A DNA stretch of 64,000 bases, from positions 18,885,977-18,949,976 of the forward strand of contig OW203989.1 of the NCBI GenBank assembly GCA_934047225.1. Reading direction: 5' to 3'. The translations under genes were made by a program, and so were the position numbers. This DNA comes from Ypsolopha sequella. Lineage: Eukaryota; Arthropoda; Insecta; Lepidoptera; Ypsolophidae. Positions 21,371-32,572 of the stretch are shown one piece after another. How positions within the stretch are numbered: position 1 is the first letter of the stretch; the number at the start of each line of letters is the position of its first letter. The notes beneath the pieces are model-generated. The model saw only the letters and a program-made list of their open reading frames with translations. It did not search any database and was not told the DNA's origin.

Positions 21371-21459
21371 TATTGTTTGCAACACAAGATGACGGAGCGC
21401 CCCTGCCGGACGAGCGTGGCAACAGTTTGAGTCATCGACGGCTGCGCGCGTACGGTGGA

Positions 21460-21468
21460 TATAAAAGG
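21460..21468 (+). promoter_or_regulatory. Possible TATA box in a GC-rich island
   Basis: TATAAAAGG lies within a GC-rich island (21395-21500). About 30 bases downstream is GCGCGCGCCATTGTG, and an ATG at about 21524 opens 26 codons. It could be the promoter of a retroelement terminus or of a host transcript. Nothing confirms use. Confidence 0.25.
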
Positions 21469-21499
21469 CTGTAACTGAGCGGCGCGCGCCATTGTGTTT

Positions 21500-22136
21500 T
21501 GCAATTTTGTGCTGAAGTAAATCATGGTTTACATTTCTTTCGTGACTCCGGACCAAAGACCTGCAGACCATCAGCCGCCTGTATCTAACAATATCATACC
21601 GTGATGATACATAGCCTAATACCTTCCTCAAGAAACTACGTTACAATGAAAATTGCATCAAAATCCAATGAGATGTTCCCAAGTTATAAGCAAGCGTCCA
21701 TACAGACACACAGACAGATGTTGCATTTTATATGTAGATATAGAGAAGATTTTGTCCACCTGAACAGATTCTGATGGAATGGTGTCAGTAATGTATTTAT
21801 CGATAAACGTGTTCCCAACTCTATTAAATTTAACGCAAACATTCAAAGACCGTACGTATTTACGTAAATTTGTGTTGCAGGTGTGCAAATTGCATGTGGG
21901 TGCGTTTGTAGAAACATGATTCGGTTATGTAAGGGTGGTTACCTCGTCCCCCACCAAACGTGGCAGAACCGACTGTATGTGGAAATACGCCTAAAACTGG
22001 TCCAGTGTTATCTTGTCTAAGAGTTGATAGGACTTAATTCGTTGGAAACGATCTCTAGTATAACACCTGTCGAATAGAAACAGGTGGAATTACCAAGCAC
22101 CCTGTATATTCCGAAAAGCTCATTGGTAATCATTGA
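21500..22136. other. No gene seen
   Basis: A+T-rich with short chance frames. No repeat is recognised. Confidence 0.5.
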
Positions 22137-22175
22137 CTGGTAGGAATCGAACCGGGTCTCGTGTTTGTGTGGGAA
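22137..22175 (-). repeat. SINE fragment with B-box
   Basis: The minus strand reads ACCCGGTTCGATTCCTACCA, a pol III B-box context as in tRNA-derived SINEs. The A-box side is not recognisable. Confidence 0.45.
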
Positions 22176-22309
22176 TAAAATATTAACAATATGTATTTGT
22201 GAAACGAAATCAAGGAAAGCCTAGTATTTATTAATAAGTACAATAATTTATAATTAAATTTTGCTGTACTAATTATAATATGAAATTGCCGAACTTTTGT
22301 TACAGATTC

Positions 22310-22600
22310 ACATAATTTTGGTAATTCAGTAGTTATTTCAATTAGTTGTTTTTTTGATTTAAAGTTGATTTCAAGGTTTTACATCTACGTGTTAAATTTT
22401 GTTTTTATTTTCAGTTTGATTATAAAAATTAAATCTTCAAAAACAGTTCGTCCTAAGTGATTCGTTATAATTTTTTACAGCTGACACTTTTCAAAAATTA
22501 AATTAGTGTTGCTGTTAGCTATGTTGTCTCATTAATACACAAAAGAAATTACATAATTTGGATTTGTCATTCCTAAAAAAAAATCCAAAAATGTTAGTAC
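22310..22600 (+). repeat. About 290-bp dispersed repeat, pair with 46940-47270
   Basis: Shared blocks in opposite orientation: AGTTATTTC, TGATTTCAAGG, TTTTTTACAGCTGACACTTT, TTAGTGTTGCTGTTAGCTA and ACAAAAGAAAT. No coding sequence; class unknown. Confidence 0.6.
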
Positions 22601-22868
22601 TGAAAATTGAGTTTTCAAAACAGCAATTTCATAGGTAAAGACATTATAGTAAATGCCTCAATAAAATCAAACTTACCTTTCTATACAGAGCAGCAACACA
22701 TTTGCTCAAAGGCAACAAATCGAAAACTGAACGATACGTTAAAACCTTTCAAAGTTTCCTTCAGCTCTCGGTGTTACAAAGCCGTCCGGAAATAGGTCAT
22801 TTATCGTAGCATCGACAACTTTCTGATGGCCTTTACTAAATCTTCTGGTTAAAGTAGAAAACCGAGAA

Positions 22869-22910
22869 ACGAGGGATTGAAGGACTGAAACGAGGGATTG
22901 AAGGACTGAA
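22869..22910. repeat. Two tandem 21-bp units
   Basis: An exact direct duplication of a unit starting ACGAGGGATTGAAGG, preceded by a diverged third start (ACCGAGAA). Confidence 0.7.
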
Positions 22911-23436
22911 AATAGTGAAAAGCTTTTTTCATACGAATTCAAAAATAGGGTTCTAGAAAATGCAATTTTTTACCAATTATTAAACTCTACTTGTTTGAAC
23001 TCTACTTTTTACCCGCTGCTTGACTCAAGTGAACAGATTTTTGTTTACTCTCTCTTTCTCTAGCCGTGTATTTACGCCAGTCACTAGGGAAATTACCGGA
23101 TAAAAAGCCTATTCTCACCCGAATATAGTTAACATGTTTACAAGTTAAACATATGTGCTCTAGTGCCTGAGATAACCTTGAAATATCTGGATACCCAAAC
23201 CGTCTTGAAAGTAACCAACTTTATCCTCGTTAAATTTGTTATAGCTAGGATAAATAATAATAAATGTATTTCAGAACTTGGTTCCATTAATTATAATGTT
23301 TGCCTGCATCATCCTAGAGGTTGGTTGGTGTCTCTTTCGACGAAGGCATTTCCTGGGTTCAAAATGATGATTCAGACGCGTTCGATCAGCAGCCTAGTTA
23401 GATTTTAGTCACGCTGACGTTTCACAGGTGTTAGAG

Positions 23437-23792
23437 CTGATGCCGGGCTCGACTGTGAAGGTACCACCATCTTACTTGGAGACCCCTTTGAATTGATTCG
23501 GGGGAGAGTAAGAGGACAGCTCACAGGCAAAAAACCACGAGGCTCACCATGCTGGGGACCGATGGATGGGGGTATATCCATTCCTAGTAGCCGGGCCTTA
23601 TATGGAACAGACTAGTGACGGGCAGTGGCGTCACCGGTGCGGGGGTGTCGGCACCGCGCTCACCAACCCGCCTGCCCAGCGTGTGTGAGTATTGGCAATT
23701 CTTCCAGGATGACCGCCGGAAGTGGCAAAGTCCTGGAAAGGCTTATGTCCAGCAGTAGACGAACTAGGCTGATGGATGGATGGATGGATGGA
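23437..23792 (+). mobile_element. LINE 3' end with (TGGA)n tail, best copy
   Basis: Ordered blocks: GATGCCGGGCTCGACTGTGA, CGGGGGAGAGTAAGAGG, GGTGTCGGCACCGCGCTCAC, GGAAAGGCTTATGTCCAGCA, AGGCTGATGGATGGATGG. A 3' end with short tandem repeats instead of poly(A) is typical of some LINE clades. Other copies: 10862-11165 (minus), 17366, 52157 and 59124. No ORF remains. Confidence 0.75.
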
Positions 23793-24221
23793 CGTTTACA
23801 TTAGCAGGTATATATATTATTTTCTGCTGCTGGAGCCAAAACCGTATTTCTCTGATGTAAACGCGAGATTGATGTACGTATATTTGAGTGACTGTTACCG
23901 CGCAGGTGAAACTTAGCATATATTTTTTATTAATTACCATTGAAGCACTCCCTACGTTCTGAATTGCAAACTTAGCACGTATTCTAGAACTATGAAATTT
24001 GCTACATAAAAGTATTTTGTGCAACTGTAACATAATGTGGGGTATGAGTGCTTGTTGACGAAACGAAAGAAGTAAGTTCTGTAATAGACTTGCACGAGTG
24101 TCCCAATGTCTAATTATGTCCAGTTGCGAACAATTTTATCTACGACCATCAAAAAGAATTTTACAAAAAATGAGAAAAATACCACTTGTCATGATACCCG
24201 AGCCCATTGAATTAATACGCA

Positions 24222-24239
24222 GTCTCAGATATCTGAGAC
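24222..24239. repeat. 18-bp perfect palindrome
   Basis: GTCTCAGATATCTGAGAC, without spacer, within otherwise unremarkable sequence. Confidence 0.6.
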
Positions 24240-26162
24240 CAATCAGAAGCAAGAAGAGTAAAGAGGGCGTGTCTGACGAAATTACGAAAATGACGAAAAT
24301 TTGGTCAATCATAGCGCAGAATTACGGCGTTTTAATTTGATATTATAACATTGGTCAAACAATTTAGGTACTTGAAAAATCGCTTTCGACGTTGTTATAC
24401 CTTATTGCAGTATGGGAGTAGGTGAAAAATGTTTTACCAAGTTTCGCCACGACAGTGACATTTAAACATCAGCTTGATTAGCCCAAACTTAGCACTGCAT
24501 TAGAATGCAGTTACTAGGCTGCAGGACGCACTGCATTCTGCCATTATATTAAGGGAATTACATGCTCAAATACATACATACACAATTTTAAACGGTCCAT
24601 TATGTCTAACAAGCCTGTTATACCCTGTGCGAATACATAACACATGTAGATGAATTTATACATAATCCAAAAAAAAGTATTTTTGACAGAAAGAGTATGG
24701 TGGTAAGGGTTTCAAATATTACAATTCCGGCCCCTTCAACGGTTTAATTTTCCACCTCTGTGATTTATGTTTTTTTTGTGTAAAAATTAAAATTAAAAGG
24801 CAACTCGCGGATTTAGAAAAGTAGATTCCCTTTTCGTTCCCGATGTACGAGTATTCATTTATCAAAACGCAATGATTTATGGTCAGAAACTCTTTCCGTA
24901 AACACAAATGAGGGTGAGGTAAGGATGTTGGGTCATTGCCAAAGTGAAGGCTGATTAATGATTTTAGACGAAAACTTTGAAATGTAGCAGGAAAAATAAA
25001 TTTAAAACTTTAAACGAACAGACGAAAGTAGCGAGAAGCTGCGTGTTGAAAATATTTATTAAATGTTAATCTGTTTAATAAATAAATAAATAAAGAGTAT
25101 TTGTTCAAGTTTATGGATGATGGGTTTTCGGAAAAATATAATAAGGAAATAATTTAAAAATTAAGATTTTGCTTTTACAATAAACTTTTGAGCATTTTAG
25201 TTTGTGTTTCAAAACTTGATCGGTGACATTTTTTATAATTATTAGTTAAAAACATTATTCCACCAAGGACCCTTATTAAATTGATTGACAATCTACAATC
25301 AACAAAACAAGGTTTCTTTAAACAAAGCGCCCAGAATCTGAACATTTCCTAATTTTGGATAACGAATGGCGTCATGAAATAATCAAGTATTGTTACAATA
25401 TGTAATTTTGTTGTAATATGATTATTTTGAAAATAGTAAATTCTTTTTTTTAATAATACTTAACTCCTAGCAAAGTTCTAAATTATACTTCAATATAACA
25501 AATTAAGATGATTAATGAGATTCGAATTTAAACTTAACCAAAATATCATCAAAATAAAAAAAAAAAATTGTTGGAACCATTACAATCTCAAAGAGGTTCA
25601 ATTGTTTGTTTATTTCCTTATAAAACACAAAAAATAAAATTGGAGTGGACAGTCCACTTGTTTTGCTTCAGAAAGCGCAACTCACAAAATGATTTAAGAT
25701 CTTTAAGTTACTTACCTCGGAATGTGGCCAATAACCTTTGAACCTTTATTTATAATAAAGATAAAGACTATATTTTTATAACAGTGCTGAATCAGTTTAT
25801 TTCGTTTTATTCAATTCCAAGTGTGCCGTCTCAGTTTGTTGGTTCTCTAATTCTATCAATCTACCCGGCTTCGATTTCAATGTTCGCGAAGATAACTTTT
25901 ATTTAACCTTCTCTTTTACTTAAAACATCTTGTATCTAGTTCTGTTTGGGTTTTCTTTAACATCCTGTAAGTAACTTTATCCTTTGCGTTGTGCTTTAGT
26001 TTTATCGAGTACGAGAAAGTACTGATTTGATCGACCTTCTAGTTTAGCTTTCCAGATTTCTCTTCTTGTTCACTGTAGACATTTCTCAACTTGGTAACTT
26101 GTAGCTTGTAAATCAACGAACCTAATTTCAGTTCTTTTTATACTGCCATGACTGAATTACAA
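24240..26162. other. No gene seen
   Basis: A+T-rich. No repeat family is recognised. Weak local folding at 24500-24545 around ACTGCATTCTG. Confidence 0.5.
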
Positions 26163-26404
26163 TAAAAAAACGGCCAAGTGCGAGTCGGATTCGCGCACGA
26201 AGGGTTCCGTACATTATCTATAAAAACAGCAAAAAAACATGTCTGTTGTATGGAAGCCCCCTTGAATATTTATTTTCTTCTATTTTTTAGTATTTGTTGT
26301 TATAGCGGCAACAGTAATACATCATCTGTGAAAAATTCATCTGTCTTACTATCATGGTTCATGAGATACAGCCTGGTTACCCTTTGGGTACGGAACCCTA
26401 AAAA
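26163..26404 (+). repeat. GGCCAAGTGCGAGTCGG-family repeat, copy 3
   Basis: Same order as copy 1, but the GACAGACGGACAGAC segment is deleted, so GATACAGCCTGG runs straight into TTACCCTTTGGGTACGG. Ends TACGGAACCCTAAAAA, where the next subfamily begins. Confidence 0.75.
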
Positions 26405-26905
26405 CGATCAAGTGCGAGTCAGACTCCCCTACTTAGGTTTCCGTATCGTGGATGAAAAAATTAAGTTTGCCATTTTGTTTTCACTATAGTTTTTCTCTAA
26501 TTGGCATTTTTTTTTCATATTTTTCGGTACACCAGTTTCGGAAATAAGGGACATACATTTATTTGTGATTTTTTAAAGAGTTCTCGAAATCAGTGCCAGT
26601 AAATATACATAGTTAAAGTACCTAATATAATTACAATCAGCTCTTAAATATCTACAATTTGATATTCGAATTGTATTCGTAATATTTTATTTTTTTCTCT
26701 ATTTTGTATTTGAAATATTTTGAACAAATTCTTTTTTTTTTTAGGTCGTGTGTTCATGCTATTTTGTGCTAAATTTCAAGTCTTTATCTTTAACGGTGCT
26801 AAAGTTATGATGCTGTGAGATATGGACGGACGGACGAAAGGACAACGGAGTCTCACCATAAAGGTTCCCTTTGTACCTTCTAGATACTACGGAACCCTAA
26901 TAGGT
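26405..26905 (+). repeat. Related longer subfamily of the same repeat
   Basis: Starts ATCAAGTGCGAGTCAGACTC, has CTTAGGTTTCCGTAT, then A+T-rich body, TGGACGGACGGACGAAAGG and ends ACTACGGAACCCTAAT. The same outer words and polarity as copy 3, but the interior is longer and different. It abuts copy 3 head to tail. Confidence 0.6.
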
Positions 26906-27647
26906 TGCTAAACTCTATTTACAGTTTAAATTTACATATTTCGTATGACGTACTGTCATTCATTCGTCCGTAACCAACTTTCGTAGATTTTGCGGAATTA
27001 CTTGAACAAACTACTTTCACTCTCCTATTTTCTTGGCGAGCACGCTTCATCTACGTCTAATCGAAGCTTTCCATCACACGCAAACACGATAGTGTCCAAA
27101 TAAATATGTTTAAAAAAACATACTATTGACTAGCGATTATTAAAACTGGTCTGTCAAGTCGCATCGAACAAACATTACAGATTATGGCGAGGTAAATGTT
27201 ACCTGCTTGCAAATACCATCAGCAACTTAAAGATCGACCCATTGCCGGGGCTGTTTGAGCAGTAGTCCATCACGCTTGCCCAATGCGGATTTGTGAATGA
27301 GAGACGAGTTTTTTTTTAAACAACTTTAACAACTTACTTATTTAACAAATTATTTACTTTACTTTACTTATTTCTACATATAATCTAATCTGTACCCAGG
27401 GAGTAGCCCTGTTCTCTTATCTAAGTAAACTTGAAACTTAGGGTAACAGTGTCAAAAATCCCATGCAACAAAAACTTGACAAGAAAAAATCTATATATAA
27501 AGGAAATCAAATAAATTAAATTAAATAAAAACAAAACAAAAAGCCTATACTGAAAGTTAAAATAAACGAGAGGGTGTGTTTTAGGGTGTGTGTATCGTGA
27601 GTAAATGAGTGAGAGAGATCAGATCAGAGATCAGGTATCAGTAATAA
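26906..27647. other. No gene seen
   Basis: Mixed-composition sequence; nothing recognised. Confidence 0.5.
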
Positions 27648-27720
27648 ATCTCCTTAGTCGCCTTTTACGACACCCACAGGTAGATATGGGGTGATGCTAT
27701 TCTACTTTACCGCACATATG
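27648..27720. repeat. Dispersed lepidopteran retroelement fragment
   Basis: AGTCGCCTTTTACGACACCC followed by GATATGGGGTGATGCTATTC is a very common lepidopteran repeat word. A diverged copy is at 19020-19085. Confidence 0.5.
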
Positions 27721-28974
27721 CAGCTTGGCATCCGATAAGCATCGTCTCAACTTGAACTGTAGATACCGAATTCTTTGTATGAAACTCAATATTGTGAAGC
27801 GTTACGACTTATAAGCAAAGAAACATCATCGCTGCACTTCGGAAAACGCCTCTCCTCAAAGCCTCATATTGCACTAGCCTGTGCCTGCCCCAGGAACAGT
27901 CAATCACTGGCTTATAAGGCTTTGAAGAGAGACTAAACTATTTACAGGACAAAATCAGCGGGGTGTGTCAGAGACACAACCGTAAATTATTCAAGTAGAT
28001 ACTTCTTATGGCGCCTCTTTACTTAATCACAGAGGTTGGACTCAATGATGGCTATTAGATTATCATAAAGATATTTCAATGATGGCAGCGCATTCGCTTC
28101 TAATTTTAAAATGTTATTATGCATATCAAATAAACACTAATAAGCAATATCTTATCATGAATATTAACTAAGAACAAATAATAAACTATTAAAAAACGTA
28201 GTAATCTATGTAACTATAATCAGAAATCAAATTATCCTTCGTTAAAAAACGTTGTTCCGGAAGTGACGTACATTATTTTTTGATATTTATGTACATTGGT
28301 ATTGTAGTTAAATACTCGTAAGTGTGTTTTTGATTATTATTTTAGTAGTAAGTTTTACGCTTGTACACATTAAATTACTGTTTTTCTTTTTTATATATTC
28401 CTGATCTTCTTTTGGTTCGCTCGAAGAAATCTCTCGTAGAGATGAGCTCGCCGCTGTACAATTTAAATTTTTACGTGTGTAGATAAATATAATTGTGTAC
28501 AATAAAAATAATAATAAGTTCTGAAGATTTACAAGATGTGAACAAAGATGTACCTACTTCCAAAATATTTTTTTTATAATTTATTCACAACATGCCACAG
28601 CTTTTTTCGATTCATGCTGATGTAACATAGATAAACGGACAGAAAGAAACACAAACATCAAAATTTAGTTTTTTTTTAAATTATTATTTATATGAGGCCC
28701 TAGACAACAAAAAAAAAACTTAGTAATAAAACATATTATCCTGATTGATCCGAAATTGACGCCTAAATTCATTTTTATTTATAAACTTAGGTTTTTTACT
28801 ATATTTTCGTGTTAGTTTTAACATGGTGATGATTAGTATACCTAAGTATAGTTGCGTTTCAGTTTTATCTATTAATTGTTCTGTAGTTTTATGAGTTCAT
28901 ATTCGTTTGGGGTCCAATCACAGATATGTATTGACATTTTTGTGGGGCATTGGCGATAGCTCCAGCCTTAAATT
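27721..28974. other. No gene seen
   Basis: A+T-rich. The word TTCCGGAAGTGACGT near 28255 recurs in reverse near 48565, suggesting a short shared repeat. Confidence 0.4.
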
Positions 28975-29115
28975 ATGGGTCCATATTTGTGGCCAAAGTA
29001 TGACGATAGGGCTCACCACCCATCACGTAGAACCGTTTCAACTTATAATCGTCAGTCAAACGTAGACTGTGACTTGCATTTCATAGATCATACTTGGAAA
29101 CACCTCTGACGAATG
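28975..29115 (+). repeat. About 140-bp dispersed repeat, pair with 36660-36800
   Basis: Shared blocks GGGTCCATATTTGTG.C, AAAGTA.G.CGAT, CTCACCACCCATCA and GTAGACTGTGACTTGC-like sequence. Class unknown. Confidence 0.55.
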
Positions 29116-29617
29116 GGAAAGTCGTGGAGGTTTTTACATTTTTTTATAAAATCTCCCATTTCATTTTTGGATGGTTATTATCCGAAATGCGTTTCTTTAC
29201 GACCGAATGGTATTGAACACCCAGTTTATGTGCGCATAAAAGGGTGGTAACTTTAAAAGTATCAGATACTTTTGAAACTTTGTTTGTGAATCGTAACAAG
29301 AATGGAGAAAATGGGTGTCTGGCCGCAGTAAATATATGTACAGTTAGCAACAGAGTTATTTTACATTATGAATGAGTTTCGCTAAGAAAGTAAAATCTTT
29401 TCTATTTGTATGAGATTATTCTAATCATAATGTTTCATGTATTATGATGTCTTTCTGCTATATATCTATCTATATAATGATTTATATAGCAGGTAGACTG
29501 CTTCACCATCCGCATATTCAAATCATTCCATCCACCACTGACCGACATTCAGCTAAGGATCTGGGAGTCGTCTTAAATCTGGTTGCTTGGTGCTCATCAC
29601 GGCTTTGGGCTAAACAG

Positions 29618-29762
29618 AGTGGTCCGATCAACTGACTCAGTTTGTATGGACAAGTGAAGAAAAAGTTCGCGCAAAAAAATTTACTTTTCAGTGGAATGTG
29701 ATGTATTCACGATACTGAATCACCTCCTAAATTACTTTCCATTTAAATTGAAAGACCTTATA
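29618..29762. repeat. TATAAGGTC-family MITE, right half only
   Basis: Begins at the centre (GTGGTCCGATCAACTGACTC) and runs to the right end GAAAGACCTTATA. The left arm is missing. Confidence 0.75.
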
Positions 29763-30132
29763 TAATTGATGGCTCCCGAAATGGCCTAACATTGGTTTTA
29801 GAGATTATCACGCCATACCATTCTGATATTGCTTTATACGCCACAAGACTGTCGGAGCCAAAAAACTGGATTCAAAGAACTTATTCCTTATTTTTGTTTC
29901 AAATTTTTATCTTTAGTGTACTGTTTAATATAACACGCTTAAATAATACTTAAATAATACTCGTATAGTGCCCTTCTAGCTTAAAAAAAGAGCATTTTGG
30001 CATGTTTCAATTACTATGAGAAAATTTATAATAAATACAACAGTAAATTTATCACGCTGTGATTAAAAGGAATTAAGTAGTGAGCAAAATAAAACAAACT
30101 GCAAAAACTGCGGGCAAAAGCTTAGATATTGA
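29763..30132. other. No gene seen
   Basis: A+T-rich, and downstream of the candidate terminal exon on the minus strand. Confidence 0.5.
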
Positions 30133-30142
30133 TTTATTTATT
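30133..30142 (-). terminator. Possible poly(A) signal of the candidate minus-strand exon
   Basis: The minus strand reads AATAAATAAAT here, about 160 bases beyond the stop at 30298. It is only meaningful if that exon is real. Confidence 0.25.
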
Positions 30143-30297
30143 GGGAAACAGTTTTCTAATCATACAACTACAATCAAAAATAGCTAAAATATAAAACCAG
30201 AAACGTTTCCACATAAATCTTTGTATTAAAATTAATGCACGGTATTATTTATATAAATATACAATGCAATAAAAGCACAACAAAATAAAGTATAACT

Positions 30298-30439
30298 TTA
30301 AAATGTCCTCAGCAATGATGTGAGCTCGTGTTTCATCTCCGGCATTGTTCTGAGGGCGGAAGCAGGCGCGCGGTCGAGACGGCCAGCGCGGCGGCGTCGC
30401 TCCGTTGCGTCCGGTTTGGATCCGCTTCGTGAAAAGTAT
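30298..30439 (-). CDS. Candidate terminal coding exon of an unidentified host gene
   Basis: A GC-rich patch stands out in A+T-rich DNA. On the minus strand it is preceded by a good 3' splice site: a pyrimidine tract (TCTAATCTTCTCCCT) then AAG, with the exon starting at 30439. Two frames are plausible. One ends at TAA 30298-30300 and reads SGSKPDATERRRRAGRLDRA then ...MKHELTSLLRTF. The other ends at TGA 30333-30335 and reads HEADPNRTQRSDAAALAVST then ...LLPPSEQCRR. Neither matches a family I know. A poly(A) signal follows at 30133-30142. No upstream exon can be assigned in the window. A GC-rich repeat fragment or noncoding exon remains possible. Confidence 0.3.
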
Positions 30440-31187
30440 CTTAGGGAGAAGATTAGATAAAACATAAAGATAAAAAGATTTTATTTACCAAAAAACACAC
30501 ACAACATAAGGATTTGTTTGTGGTCCCCAAACTAAGTTAGACATGTCCCGCGGGGCTGTAGAACGGTTTAATACAAGAACGATTTTGTGAAGACGTTTAC
30601 AATATACAATGTTAACAATATAAAATGTTAACAATGCTTAAAAATAAAGTTGAATTGAAAATTATAAACAATAAATTTAAATTGAACATTAGATAACATT
30701 TTTCAACATAAATACTGTTATTTATGAAGAGTAAGAACTAAGAGTAAGAAAAAGCTTCACGGTAAACATACTGAGGTCGTTTTGTAGGATAGTCTGAACT
30801 ATAGTAGGCGACGTGGCGGGAGTGCGGGTGAAATACATAACATACATGTCAGTATGAAATCGCCCGCTCTCCCGCCTGTCGCGTAATATACTATACACCT
30901 CTTAGTAAAATATAAATAAAATATCATCGTTATTGCATTAATTATCTTCGTAAGACCCAAAAGACTGTTAAAGGGTTAAAGGGTTCTCAAATTCTGTAGG
31001 GGTACCAACCCAGAGAAATTTTTTGACATACTGCTTTTTGTTTCCACGACCCAGGTAGGTTCCAAATATGTTATGAACTCGATGTCGTTATAACAGGACG
31101 TTGGGCAAAAATCCCTTATATTTTTTTAAATGTTAGCCTTTTTAGGTTTAGTTAATCTATTTCTTTTTTTAGTTAATTTATTTCAAT
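30440..31187. other. No gene seen (intron if the 30.3-kb exon is real)
   Basis: A+T-rich. Contains inverted words around 30803-30885 (GTGGCGGGAGTGCGGG against CCCGCTCTCCCGCCTG), probably a small fold-back repeat. Confidence 0.45.
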
Positions 31188-31616
31188 ACTAGCTTTTGCC
31201 CGTGGCTTCGCCCGCGTTGATTATGGTTTTGTATAGTCGTATCGAATGCCATCCTGTCCCATCCCATCCCACTAATGCCACTATCTCATCCTATCCCATC
31301 CTCACTATCCCATCCCACTAATATTCAACGGTGGGAAGGAGTAACAGTACATCACTTTTCTATAGGAACTTGACACCCCATTGCCTTCCAATGGGAACTG
31401 ATTTATTGAATAAAAAGTAGCCTATGTTCTATTCCAGATCTAGAACTATATTTGTGCAAAGTTTCAGCCTAATCGTTTCAGTAGTTTCGGCGTGAAGGAG
31501 TAACAAACATCCATCCATCCAAACTTTCGCTTTTATAATATTAGTGGGATTAGTGGGATGGGATGGGCATAGTAGGATGAGTTGGGATGGGATTAGTGGG
31601 ATGGGATGGGATGTCG
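31188..31616 (+). repeat. Lepidopteran dispersed repeat with CCCATCC satellite flanks
   Basis: Starts ACTAGCTTTTGCCCGTGGCT, continues TTCGCCCGCGTTGATTATGG, later AAAAGTAGCCTATGTTCTAT, and ends ATAATATTAGTGGGAT, a layout common in lepidopteran genomes. Variants of CCCATCC/CACTAAT (31245-31320) inside the element are answered by GGGATGGGAT/ATTAGTG (31545-31616) at its end, so this simple repeat is present in both orientations. Confidence 0.65.
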
Positions 31617-32452
31617 AGGAAAGTCACGAGTAAATAATAAAAACAATCGTTAAATAGAAGTTACAATGGATGGTTTTATTGCTTAAAGCATTTTTCTCTA
31701 GATAACTTTTTAGTGGATTTTTTTAGAAAAAAAAAGCAATATTACCCAAAAGTTGCATAAAGTACACAGAAATAATAGTACATAGTGCTTCATACTACAC
31801 CTGCGAGGAAATAGTATAATTTTACTTTTAATCAAGATACAATAAAAGAAACGGAATGACTCGCGTGCGATTGTCACTTTTTATTTCCTTCTTATGTTTA
31901 ATTATGTACAGGAAAAGCAAGTGGCCAGTATCATTTTTCGAGTTTTATGTACGAGTTCACAATATAATACTGGCCACTTGGCCACTTGCTCATTCTTTAT
32001 GTTATTTAAAAAAAAAAACAGCACGTTAACAATGGATTTGCATACTTTTTCTACCCGCTCAAGCACGTTAAATGAATTTTCATACACTTATTCCGCCCGC
32101 ATATTTGTATGACAGTAATGACGTATTTTCTGCATCGTTTTCAAAAAAGTAAGAAGGTACTTTCCGAGCAGGTGTAGTATAAAATATCTTTCTCATAATG
32201 ACGTAAAAGGAATCTTGCATTTCACAGTTAACACTTGAGAACAATAAGTTCTGGAACCCCCTGAGGGATTCATGTCAGGACAATAGTTATGTTGTATGTC
32301 ATGTAATGTTGTAAGTCCATCATTGGCACCATGCTTGTATATTATTTCCACTTCGTAGCGGTATTAAACAACTGTAAATCGTTCAAAATGTAAGCAACAG
32401 CTGTATTTCGCGAATGAAAAATGAATTATTTTTATTTAACTATTTACGAACT
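31617..32452. other. No gene; one short inverted repeat
   Basis: CAAGTGGCCAGTAT at 31918-31931 faces its complement at 31967-31980, followed by a further GGCCACTTG. The rest is A+T-rich. Confidence 0.5.
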
Positions 32453-32572
32453 CTGTCGTCACTTCAAGTGCGAACATGTCCTTAGACAATCGGAATTCGA
32501 TAGTATCTGTGATTTTGATAATAGTAGGCACCCAGTCCAGTTGGCAACTAAAGATACATGATAGGCCCGTTG
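32453..32572 (-). repeat. Half copy of the 235-bp MITE found at 62645-62878
   Basis: GTCGTCACTTCAAGTGCGAA and AGTCCAGTTGGCAAC match the reverse of 62700-62760 and the end of that element. The other half is absent. Confidence 0.6.
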
